Below are positions 1-7,149 of a stretch of DNA of 33,116 nt, in pieces. This stretch comes from JAGLOK01 sp023139005. GTDB taxonomy: Bacteria > Bacillota > Clostridia > Christensenellales > UMGS416. The position numbers were made by a program, and so were the translations under genes. Where the stretch lies: assembly GCA_030637745.1 (NCBI GenBank), contig DAOWFX010000118.1, forward strand, positions 1 through 33,116, in the 5' to 3' direction. Every line of letters starts with the position of its first letter. Position 1 is the stretch's first letter. Under the pieces are notes generated by a model. The model was not told where the DNA came from. It saw nothing but the letters and a program-made list of their open reading frames with translations, and made no database searches.

Positions 1-920
1 GGAATCATGTCGTATAAAACAAAATATATACCAACACCTTTGGAGCGAATAAGGCGTACTACCTGTTCGATTTTATTCAACAGTACTTTGGGTATATCGT
101 TAAATAGCAGATGCGCTTCATCAAAGAAGAATGCTACACGTGGTTTCTCAGGATCGCCCACTTCATCGAGCTCCTCAAAAAGCTCTGCCAACAACCATAA
201 CAAAAATGTAGCGTATAGTGTTGGATTTTGCATCAGCCTCGTAGCGTCTAGTATGTTGATGACCCCTCTACCCTCTTCAATGCGCATGAGGTCTGTAATC
301 TTCAATGCGGGCTCTCCGAAGAAAAGCGAAACATCCGATTCTTCAAGGTAGAGTATGCTTCGTTGGATGGCGCCGATTGACTGCACTGCGATGTTGCCGT
401 ATTCTGCCCTTAGCTCATCTACGTTGTCTGCAACAAAGCGTACCATACGCAACAAGTCCTTGTAGTCCAGTAGCAATAGTCCTAAGTCATCGGCAATCTT
501 AAAGACCATGTACATAACGCCTGTTTGTACATCACTTAAGTCCATGATACGCGACAAAAGCTGTGGTCCCATCTCTGTGATAGTTGTGCGCACAGGATGC
601 CCCACAACGCCATACATGTCCCAAAAGGCTACCGGAAATCCATCAAACGTGAAGTCTTTGTAGCCGATTTTATCCATTCTATTGATGAACTTGGTGCCTG
701 GAGTACCCGGCGTGATAAACCCTGACAAGTCGCCTTTCACATCTGCCATAAATACAGGAACACCCATTGCGGAAAATTGCTCTGCAATGACTTTTAGTGT
801 GGTGGTCTTACCTGTGCCTGTTGCGCCCGCAATCAACCCATGTCTATTTGCCATGCGCGGGTGTATGCTATAGATTGCACCTTCTTTGAGTCCAATCTCA
901 ATATTATTAATTGTAGTCAT
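1..920 (-). CDS. HerA-like (DUF853 family) P-loop ATPase, 3' end beyond window
   Basis: The reverse strand is open from an ATG at 920 to the window edge (306 residues), behind a GGAG ribosome site. It shows a Walker A motif (GATGTGKT, residues 32-39) and a Walker B motif (AFFFDEAH, about 263-270). The MADVKGDLSG stretch near residue 60 and RLIRSKGVG near 290 are typical of the DUF853/YjgR branch of HerA/FtsK-type ATPases, which are cytosolic and of poorly known function. Family members are about 500 residues, so roughly 200 are missing. The last visible residues (YFVLYDMIP) do not match the TQNPxDIP-type motif I would expect there; this may be real divergence or an edge artefact. It is divergent from the gene at 1127. 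Confidence 0.85.
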   Translation of the reverse strand, partial: MTTINNIEIGLKEGAIYSIHPRMANRHGLIAGATGTGKTTTLKVIAEQFSAMGVPVFMADVKGDLSGFITPGTPGTKFINRMDKIGYKDFTFDGFPVAFWDMYGVVGHPVRTTITEMGPQLLSRIMDLSDVQTGVMYMVFKIADDLGLLLLDYKDLLRMVRFVADNVDELRAEYGNIAVQSIGAIQRSILYLEESDVSLFFGEPALKITDLMRIEEGRGVINILDATRLMQNPTLYATFLLWLLAELFEELDEVGDPEKPRVAFFFDEAHLLFNDIPKVLLNKIEQVVRLIRSKGVGIYFVLYDMI

Positions 921-1126
921 GCACTTCTCCTTATCTAGGTATTGATATTTAGCAACTGTATATTTAGATATTGTATCATTTTATACCCATTTATAAAAGG
1001 TTCATTAGAGAACAGTTAGACATTGATTTGAATTCAATTACATGTTGTTTAACCATGTTTTATTCAATTGAATTTGCGCTACAATGCCCCATATACAGAT
1101 AAAATATTGCAAGGACTATATTACTA

Positions 1127-1729
1127 ATGTTAATTAAAAGAGTTTTGAACAATCGCCTTTTTTCTTTATTTTCGATTGTGCCCGTACCCATTCATACCCT
1201 CATGTTTGGAACGATAAAATCACCAGTGGACTTCACGTTGTCAAAAATCGGAAGCTCACTTGACTATCGGGCACAGTTTATTTTTTGGGGAATCCTCACC
1301 GGATTGCTTCTGACGCTGTATGTTTTGTATACCTTCAAAAAAGCAGGCTATAACAACAAAACTTCAAAAATATTGCTCATACTATCTTATATATGCTTAG
1401 TACTCACGGTACTGTCTCCTGCTAGAAGAGAGTTAATGGACATTTGGCTATATATGCATTTTATAATGTGCGCATTTTTTGTGTCATTTCTACTGCTGAC
1501 GTTCTATAAGTTTTTGCGTCACTTGAACATACACCATAGAGCGACCTATCGGCAATCGATTTTCTTCTTCATCTTAGCGATTATCTTACCGCTTACTTTG
1601 TTGATTGCTTATGGAAAGCTCACAGGAATAGCAGAGATTGTGTTTATACTACTGATCTCTTTATTCCTGATTGTGGTGAATGTGGGACTGCATAAAAATC
1701 AAGAAAGCGCAAATGCGCTTTTATGTTGA
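1127..1729 (+). CDS. Multi-pass membrane protein of unknown function
   Basis: A 200-residue protein with about five hydrophobic segments (roughly residues 48-68, 82-98, 108-130, 144-162 and 167-187) and short basic loops, so it is probably an integral membrane protein. I recognise no family. The start is supported by AAGGA about 12 bases upstream, and a TACAAT hexamer at 1080-1085 is a possible -10 box. The last codons are built into a small hairpin (1704-1721), so coding end and terminator may overlap. It stands alone: its upstream neighbour is divergent and its downstream neighbour convergent. Confidence 0.6.
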   Translation: MLIKRVLNNRLFSLFSIVPVPIHTLMFGTIKSPVDFTLSKIGSSLDYRAQFIFWGILTGLLLTLYVLYTFKKAGYNNKTSKILLILSYICLVLTVLSPARRELMDIWLYMHFIMCAFFVSFLLLTFYKFLRHLNIHHRATYRQSIFFFILAIILPLTLLIAYGKLTGIAEIVFILLISLFLIVVNVGLHKNQESANALLC

Positions 1730-1737
1730 TACTTTTT
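1704..1737 (+). terminator. Possible intrinsic terminator overlapping the 3' end of the membrane gene
   Basis: AAAGCGC (1704-1710) pairs with GCGCTTT (1715-1721) across an AAAT loop. Interrupted T-rich sequence follows up to 1737. The hairpin lies inside the last codons of the gene ending at 1729. The U-tract is imperfect, so the call is moderate. Confidence 0.4.
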
Positions 1738-1788
1738 TTAAGTTGCATAATTGAAAATGGATGTGAATATAGATTTTTAATTCTATAG

Positions 1789-2544
1789 CTATTCTTCAAT
1801 GTCTGTAATCCCTACCCAAACTCCTACTACTTCTATTGACTCAAACATAATCTGCTTGGCGATATCATTCAGCTCTTCTGTTGTGATATCGTCTTGATTG
1901 ATTTGCGAGAGTATTACCTGTGTGTCTTGAGGTATTTTAGTTAGTATATGATTAATATAGTCGATATTCGTTGTTTTTAACATACTACTTTTTATCTCTC
2001 TAATGTCGACACCACGGTTCCGGACACCTGTTAGTGTGTAGTATATCTCTTGCGTGTCTTCTCTCCACACAGCGAGCAAATATCCACCCTTGGTCATTAA
2101 TGCATTTTCATAGTAAGGATTACTCCATACACTCGATAACGCTTCTTCTGTTTGGGTTGCAATGTCCACATCTTCCTGTGACATATCTTGTGTGTATACC
2201 CCTTTTAGTATCTCTAAGGCTGCTGCACTTACAATATGCGCCTTTAGTCCCTTTTCACCACTGTTTAATATCTCATTCAGATATGGTAGTGCAAATTCTC
2301 CCATGCCGATTATCCTATCGAACTGCTCTTTGTGTGCATTGATATAGGCATATGTGTTGGATGCTTCTCTTGGGCTTTCCATGATGGTATCTAAGCAAAT
2401 ATCCACCATTTCATTGGTGCTAATGAAGCTTGGTGTGCTGGTGGGCATAATTGTACCATCGGTTTTTGTACATGCGGTCGCAAGTGACACTACAAGACTG
2501 ATTATTATTATAGTAGTGTATTTCTTAGCACTATATATCCTCAT
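1789..2544 (-). CDS. Lipoprotein of unknown function (third gene of a lipoprotein operon)
   Basis: A 251-residue protein with a lipoprotein signal: basic start, hydrophobic stretch, then LATAC with the acylation Cys at residue 25. It should be exported and anchored to the outer face of the membrane. The mature part begins with a helical segment (about 45-120) containing a hydrophobic AAALEIL helix; a mixed alpha/beta region follows. I recognise no family. The start has GGAG 8 bases upstream and lies 17 bases from the end of the 426-residue lipoprotein gene. The two signal peptides are alike (ACTKTDGT and ACTKAEDT after the lipobox), which suggests common descent of at least the leaders. Confidence 0.75.
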   Translation of the reverse strand: MRIYSAKKYTTIIIISLVVSLATACTKTDGTIMPTSTPSFISTNEMVDICLDTIMESPREASNTYAYINAHKEQFDRIIGMGEFALPYLNEILNSGEKGLKAHIVSAAALEILKGVYTQDMSQEDVDIATQTEEALSSVWSNPYYENALMTKGGYLLAVWREDTQEIYYTLTGVRNRGVDIREIKSSMLKTTNIDYINHILTKIPQDTQVILSQINQDDITTEELNDIAKQIMFESIEVVGVWVGITDIEE

Positions 2545-2561
2545 CCATTTTCTCCATTCTT

Positions 2562-3842
2562 TTAGTTTTTATCCGGAAAAATATCCTCAAAATAGTCATA
2601 TCCAAAAATGTTCAACAACCGCTTCTGGTTATCCTGTTTTTTTCCTGTTAATGCATTCATGTTGTACTCATAATAAACAGAAGAACCTAAAATGAACACA
2701 CCACAGCTGTCGGTGGCGAGTAGTATCTCAACTTCTGTTTGATCTTCACGGGTTAGTATCAGTTTGGCTGTAAATGGACATCCACTACCTCCGAACATCC
2801 TTTGAGCATTTCCTAGCATTTCTTCAATTGTTTTGACTTCTTCTTTATTTGAAGTCTTTCCAATCGATTGTTCACCCAGTATGAGCTCCACTGATTCAAT
2901 ATTGCAAACTTCATCTAACTCCACTTCGTACCAATCTGTATTCTTCTTTACAATGCGTATAATCTCATCATACACTTCACTGGATACTGGACTCTCTCCA
3001 TTATACTCCCCTATGATTTTTAGCCCATCTGCGTTTTTTAGAATATTGACACCCGATCTATGGTCATAGCGCATATCATCAAGATGAATTTCTATCCCAC
3101 ACTCATAAAACTCATCATCTGTATCCCGATAGTCAATTGGATTCATTGTCTGTTTTGAATTTTTGAGTTTTTCCACAAACTGCTGTGCGATATCATCATC
3201 AAGGGTGATCACATCACTAGCGCCGCTGCCATAGACTGAAATAAAATTACCATACACCTCTCGCGGTTGTGCCTCTTTAAATGCAGTATACTCAATCGTA
3301 AATGGCGCAAGGATATGGTTTTCAATTTCTTCATCGGTTGGATTGTTTAGCGTCCAGTTTTCATTTTCTATCGTAAGTGAACTAATTGAGTAATCTAACT
3401 TCTTTGTTATGTTTGCTCCATTTGCATTGATTGTTAGAAAGTACAAGTCCTTGCTTGTATACCAAGTGATTGAATATTCTCCTGCGTCATGTTTATCCCA
3501 TGAAAACTCTTCAACCATCGCTTCAATTGAAAATTCGCCCACAATCATTTCCATGATGTGTGTAATTATTTTCCCTTTTACTGCAACGAGATCAAGCTTC
3601 GCAGTGTCAATACCATCTGCAATAGACAAATCTTGTGTTTCTTCTTTTTGCTCTGTGTTTATAATGGGTATCTCTGTAGTTTGAATGATTTGCGTAGCGC
3701 TATTTTGAGGTTCATTACTTGATACTGTTACATTGGTGGGTGTTGCGGTGTCTTCTGCTTTTGTGCAAGCAGAAATTATTGATACAACGAGTATGAGTAT
3801 AACAATAATATAATAGTACTTGTTAATGTAATGTTTTCTCAT
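2562..3842 (-). CDS. Lipoprotein of unknown function (middle gene of the operon)
   Basis: A 426-residue protein with the lipobox ISAC (Cys near residue 26) and then a low-complexity Thr/Ser/Asn/Gln linker to about residue 70, typical of a surface-tethered lipoprotein. The remainder looks like a two-part alpha/beta ectodomain. A C-terminal region (about 315-400) contains two cysteines (in GGSGCPFTAK and ATDSCGVF) that could form a disulfide outside the cell. No known family is recognised. GGAGG lies 6-10 bases before the ATG, and the gaps to both operon neighbours are 17 bases, so co-transcription is very likely. Confidence 0.75.
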   Translation of the reverse strand: MRKHYINKYYYIIVILILVVSIISACTKAEDTATPTNVTVSSNEPQNSATQIIQTTEIPIINTEQKEETQDLSIADGIDTAKLDLVAVKGKIITHIMEMIVGEFSIEAMVEEFSWDKHDAGEYSITWYTSKDLYFLTINANGANITKKLDYSISSLTIENENWTLNNPTDEEIENHILAPFTIEYTAFKEAQPREVYGNFISVYGSGASDVITLDDDIAQQFVEKLKNSKQTMNPIDYRDTDDEFYECGIEIHLDDMRYDHRSGVNILKNADGLKIIGEYNGESPVSSEVYDEIIRIVKKNTDWYEVELDEVCNIESVELILGEQSIGKTSNKEEVKTIEEMLGNAQRMFGGSGCPFTAKLILTREDQTEVEILLATDSCGVFILGSSVYYEYNMNALTGKKQDNQKRLLNIFGYDYFEDIFPDKN

Positions 3843-3859
3843 CAGATACCTCCAATATT

Positions 3860-4399
3860 TTAATTATCTGTTCTTAATACAAAAGCGTATTTGATTACAC
3901 CTTCACCATACGTGCATATTATCTTAAATCCTCTGACGGTCGCTCCTTGACTGTTCGGATCATAATAAGAGCTCAATAAAGATGCCATATTTACATCCAA
4001 CTTAAAAGTAGCAATCTCTTCTTTCATCTCAACAATTATTTCTTGTCTTAATTTTGCAGGGTATTTTAATTTCCCTTTGGTATCTATTATATAATCCCAA
4101 ATTTCATAATTGTCAGGAACTTCATCGAACCGTATGTTGATCGTTTCTCCAAGCTTAATGTAGGGTATTTCTTCGATCGTATATTCACTTAATAAAGATT
4201 GAAAAACTTCATCCTCATCATAGTAATCATCAGATAATCCAATAAATACTGAGCGAGGTATATTGGTTTCGTCTGCTGTCATACTGATATTAGGAACCGG
4301 TATTTCCTCTATTTCCTCTATTTCCTCTATTTCTGTACAACCGGATACAATAAAAGTAACCATTATCATTGCTATCAAAGCGATTATGATTTTTTTCAT
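3860..4399 (-). CDS. Lipoprotein of unknown function (first intact gene of the operon)
   Basis: A 179-residue protein with signal sequence and lipobox VSGC (Cys21). The acylated Cys is followed by a spacer of Ile-Glu-Glu repeats encoded by perfect 9-bp tandem repeats (4302-4328), so the tether length could vary by slippage without shifting the frame. The mature domain (about 40-179) looks like one compact alpha/beta domain ending in YAFVLRTDN; I do not assign a family. A GGAGA ribosome site precedes the ATG. The interrupted small membrane ORF ends 21 bases upstream, and the next lipoprotein gene starts 17 bases downstream. Confidence 0.72.
   Translation of the reverse strand: MKKIIIALIAMIMVTFIVSGCTEIEEIEEIEEIPVPNISMTADETNIPRSVFIGLSDDYYDEDEVFQSLLSEYTIEEIPYIKLGETINIRFDEVPDNYEIWDYIIDTKGKLKYPAKLRQEIIVEMKEEIATFKLDVNMASLLSSYYDPNSQGATVRGFKIICTYGEGVIKYAFVLRTDN
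4302..4334 (-). repeat. 9-bp tandem repeat coding for an Ile-Glu-Glu spacer
   Basis: Three perfect copies of ATTTCCTCT (plus strand) run from 4302 to 4328, with a partial fourth copy after them. On the coding strand each unit adds Glu-Glu-Ile directly after the lipobox Cys. Gain or loss of units keeps the reading frame. Confidence 0.85.
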
Positions 4400-4420
4400 A
4401 TTTTCTCCTGCTAAAGTAAT

Positions 4421-4609
4421 TTACTTGTCTTTCTTTAGTGCTCTTTTAATCTGTATTATTTTCATCACCGACAGGATATTGAGCGATATCAAAAGAGTGA
4501 TTTAAAGCACTACTAATATACCAATCCCGATGAATATAGGCAGAATGCCTACAGTTGGTAAAGGATTGGATTCTTGGAAAAGGTCTATGATACTATTGCT
4601 GATTTGCAT
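4421..4609 (-). pseudogene. Small membrane protein ORF interrupted by an in-frame TAA
   Basis: An ATG at 4609 with an excellent GGGAGG site 7 bases upstream opens a 35-codon frame: a polar start, then a hydrophobic segment ending GIGILVVL, stopped by TAA at 4502-4504. The same frame continues for 26 more codons, first hydrophobic (ITLLISLNIL) and then strongly basic (KRALKKDK), to a TAA at 4421-4423. Read through, this is a 62-codon single- or double-pass protein with a positively charged tail, 21 bases before the lipoprotein gene at 4399. It could be a small membrane protein broken by one point mutation, or a genuine 35-residue protein. No family is recognised. Confidence 0.5.
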
Positions 4610-4637
4610 ACGATTGCCTCCCAAATATAAAGTGAAA

Positions 4638-4660
4638 AGAAATGCTTAAGCATTTCTAAT
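4638..4660 (-). terminator. 20-bp perfect palindrome, possible terminator or operator
   Basis: 4638-4657 is a perfect palindrome (AGAAATGCTT with its complement). On the minus strand it is followed by TTTTC and lies downstream of the oxidoreductase gene ending at 4719, so it may end that operon. It also lies 29 bases before the start codon at 4609, so an operator role is possible. Confidence 0.4.
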
Positions 4661-4718
4661 CGATTTCATTGTATGTGAACAATCCGACGTTGTCAATGTA
4701 TGTAATTATTGTTTATAA

Positions 4719-5639
4719 TTACTTAATAACTTGAGGTAACATATTCACTACCACATTCCCCTTCTTATGCCCTTTTTCAACATACCTATGAGCGATTATC
4801 ATCTGGTCTAATGGGTAGCGTCTATCTATAACTGTCTTCAGCTTACCAGCTTCAATTAACTCGCGAAGATATAAAAGCTTTTCTTTCTTTTCATTGGTCA
4901 GTTGATTAACAGAAATGTAGATACCATCTTTTTTCAATACTTTCTTGCTGTGTGCTTTTGATGTCTTCCATACTGCATCAAATACAACATCATATCTATT
5001 ACTGCTTTGAGCATAATCTTCTTTTGTGTAGTCAATAACATGATCTGCTCCAAGTGACTTAACTAAATCTAAATTTGCACTGCTGCATACTCCCGTAACT
5101 TCCGCGCCAAAGTGCTTTGCAAGCTGCACTGCATAAGTACCCACAGCTCCTGACGCGCCATATATCAAGACCTTTTGTCCTTTATTAATATTTGCTTTTC
5201 TTAAAAGATGCAGAGCACTCATTGCGCCAAAAGGCACAGGCACTGCTTCTTCATAGGTCATGTTGGAAGGCATCATTATCATTGCTCCATTTTCTTTGAT
5301 CGCGACATATTCTGCGTAGCAACCCATCCTCATTCCGTTGATTCCAAAGACTTTGTCACCTTTTTTATAGAGCGTAACATCTTTTCCTACTGATTTAATC
5401 TCTCCTGCAAAAGTTGATCCTAGGATATTTTTTTTAGGTCTTTTAAAGCCAAATAACAAACGTATTAGTAATTTATATACAAAAGGCATATCAACGCCTC
5501 GAATTTTCATATCCCCTGATGATACAGTTGCTGCATGAATTTTTGCCAAAACTTCGTTGTCCTTTGGGATGGGTTTCTCCACTTCTGCTATCTTTAGGAC
5601 CTCTGGTGGTCCGTATTTTGTACATATTATAGCTTTCAT
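4719..5639 (-). CDS. Zinc-independent MDR-family NAD(P)H:quinone oxidoreductase-like protein
   Basis: A 306-residue protein of the medium-chain dehydrogenase/reductase superfamily. The N-terminal GroES-like domain begins MKAIICTKYGPPEVLKI. The Rossmann domain carries the NADPH loop GASGAVG (residues 161-167) followed by VQLAKHFGAEV. There is no structural-zinc Cys cluster and no catalytic Cys/His set, which fits the quinone-reductase/enoyl-reductase side of the family. It probably reduces quinones or activated alkenes with NADPH in the cytosol; the substrate cannot be told. It is the last of three same-strand genes spaced by about 35 bases, with a flavodoxin and a DUF4386 protein upstream, which suggests a redox or stress role. 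AAGGA precedes the ATG. Confidence 0.85.
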   Translation of the reverse strand: MKAIICTKYGPPEVLKIAEVEKPIPKDNEVLAKIHAATVSSGDMKIRGVDMPFVYKLLIRLLFGFKRPKKNILGSTFAGEIKSVGKDVTLYKKGDKVFGINGMRMGCYAEYVAIKENGAMIMMPSNMTYEEAVPVPFGAMSALHLLRKANINKGQKVLIYGASGAVGTYAVQLAKHFGAEVTGVCSSANLDLVKSLGADHVIDYTKEDYAQSSNRYDVVFDAVWKTSKAHSKKVLKKDGIYISVNQLTNEKKEKLLYLRELIEAGKLKTVIDRRYPLDQMIIAHRYVEKGHKKGNVVVNMLPQVIK

Positions 5640-5674
5640 AATTTTTCCTTTATATTTAGATAATAATATTTCAT

Positions 5675-6379
5675 TCAGTTACTAGAATTTGAAAGTTTAT
5701 CAATTGCTGATTTGCTGAATCCTTTTACAATAAGCCATATTGCAAGTACCATCTCGCTCAAAGCCAATGGTGAACTTAAAACAATCTGTATTGCAGACAA
5801 CGGTTTTCCGCCAAATAATATTTGCAACGCTGCACAAAAGTACATTATTGCACCTAATATACCAAATCCTGAAATTAAACGCGGAACAAGTTTTGTCTTA
5901 AACAATATTGAGTTAAATATCAAAGCTCCTACGCTAAAGACTGCAAGGTCTAATATAACATGTCCACTCCAGTCACTTGCAGCTCTTATCATTGTGCCTA
6001 TTGTTTGAAAATACGAAAAGTCAGTAACTCCTGTAGCTACAAATTCTCGACTCAAAGTCAGAAGCAATAGAAACAATGTAGCTTGCACAAAATAAAACAT
6101 TGCTTCAAGAGCGCGTGCTGTAATATATCCTATAGACAAACTAATGCTCTGTTTTTTTAGTATTGGATATACACTAATGGAAATAGCAACTACTGCAAGC
6201 GCCATAATCAATGTAGAAATAACACCTATTATTAGTTGCCCTTCATTTGCTGCAATGCTTGTTAAATAATCTGTCCCTGTTAGCGCAGGAGCCAAAGCCC
6301 ACGCTCCTACTCCTCCTGCAAGAGTTGCTATTATAAATAATATTCCCACAGTCCTTGCTATCTTCTTATGTGATTTCAT
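5675..6379 (-). CDS. DUF4386 family membrane protein
   Basis: A 234-residue protein with about six hydrophobic segments. It begins KKIARTVGILFIIATLAGGVG, which with the later RALEAMFYF stretch matches my recollection of the DUF4386 family, whose biochemical role is unknown. It should sit in the cytoplasmic membrane. GGAGGAAG lies upstream of the ATG. It is the middle gene of the flavodoxin/DUF4386/oxidoreductase set, with 34-35 bases on either side, so it is probably co-transcribed. A link to membrane redox chemistry is inferred only from these neighbours. Confidence 0.8.
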   Translation of the reverse strand: MKSHKKIARTVGILFIIATLAGGVGAWALAPALTGTDYLTSIAANEGQLIIGVISTLIMALAVVAISISVYPILKKQSISLSIGYITARALEAMFYFVQATLFLLLLTLSREFVATGVTDFSYFQTIGTMIRAASDWSGHVILDLAVFSVGALIFNSILFKTKLVPRLISGFGILGAIMYFCAALQILFGGKPLSAIQIVLSSPLALSEMVLAIWLIVKGFSKSAIDKLSNSSN

Positions 6380-6413
6380 CTAATTCTTCCTCCATCTAGT
6401 TTGTTTTTCTAAT

Positions 6414-6866
6414 TTATAAAGAATTTTGTAATGCATTTGCAAAATTTAAAGCTCTCTTCAAGTCATCTGCATTAGGTCTACCTTTATTCATTCCGCCAAA
6501 GAATTTTAAGAAACTATTTTTGTTTAATCCCTTGCAGTAGAACTCATCCATGAAGATTGTATTCTTTGCTCTTAGTTTCTGCTTGATTTCTATATGAGAC
6601 TTCTTGTAAATTACTCCTGCTGTTGAAAAGATGAATACTCTTTTGCTGTTCAAGTGATGTGTACCATCGATTAGCTTGAGTATGGTAGGGTGATAAGTAT
6701 CGCTGTATATGCCTGATCCAAAGCCAATCAAATCATATTCTGCGATTTTGTCTGCATCCAGCTGCCCCGGTTGCAATAAGTCTGCATCCAGTACTTTAGC
6801 AATGGTTTCTGCGATCTTTTTTGTGTTTCCCAAATGTATGGACTTGTATATAATGAGTGTTTTCAT
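6414..6866 (-). CDS. Flavodoxin-fold protein
   Basis: A 150-residue flavodoxin-like protein. Strand 1 and the FMN phosphate loop are visible as IIYKSIHLGNTKKIAE (residues 4-19), a Ser/His/Asn/Thr version of the usual T/SxTGxT loop. The second flavin loop is near FGSGIYSDTYH (49-59). Length is normal for a short-chain flavodoxin domain. It probably carries electrons through FMN in the cytosol, perhaps to or from the oxidoreductase encoded two genes downstream. It is first in the three-gene operon, with GAGGAAG before the ATG. The 283-bp gap upstream (6867-7149) holds no gene I can support. Confidence 0.85.
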   Translation of the reverse strand: MKTLIIYKSIHLGNTKKIAETIAKVLDADLLQPGQLDADKIAEYDLIGFGSGIYSDTYHPTILKLIDGTHHLNSKRVFIFSTAGVIYKKSHIEIKQKLRAKNTIFMDEFYCKGLNKNSFLKFFGGMNKGRPNADDLKRALNFANALQNSL

Positions 6867-7149
6867 AATTACTTCTTCCTCTTATCTTTATTGACATATC
6901 ACAAGTTGCGCATGCTTGTAGTTTGCCTTTCATATTAAAGACGATTGAAAAAAGGAAATATTGCATGTGGATTCATAATAATCATCGACTATGTACCAAA
7001 TGCGAGGAAACTAAATCTATTCTGGATACTAGGTATCGGAACAAATTTATTAATACATAAAAGATATTATTACGCTAAAAACAATTATTAAATATCTTAA
7101 AAAATTAATGCTATTGATGTGATAAAAATTAAATCTTACACAAATAATC

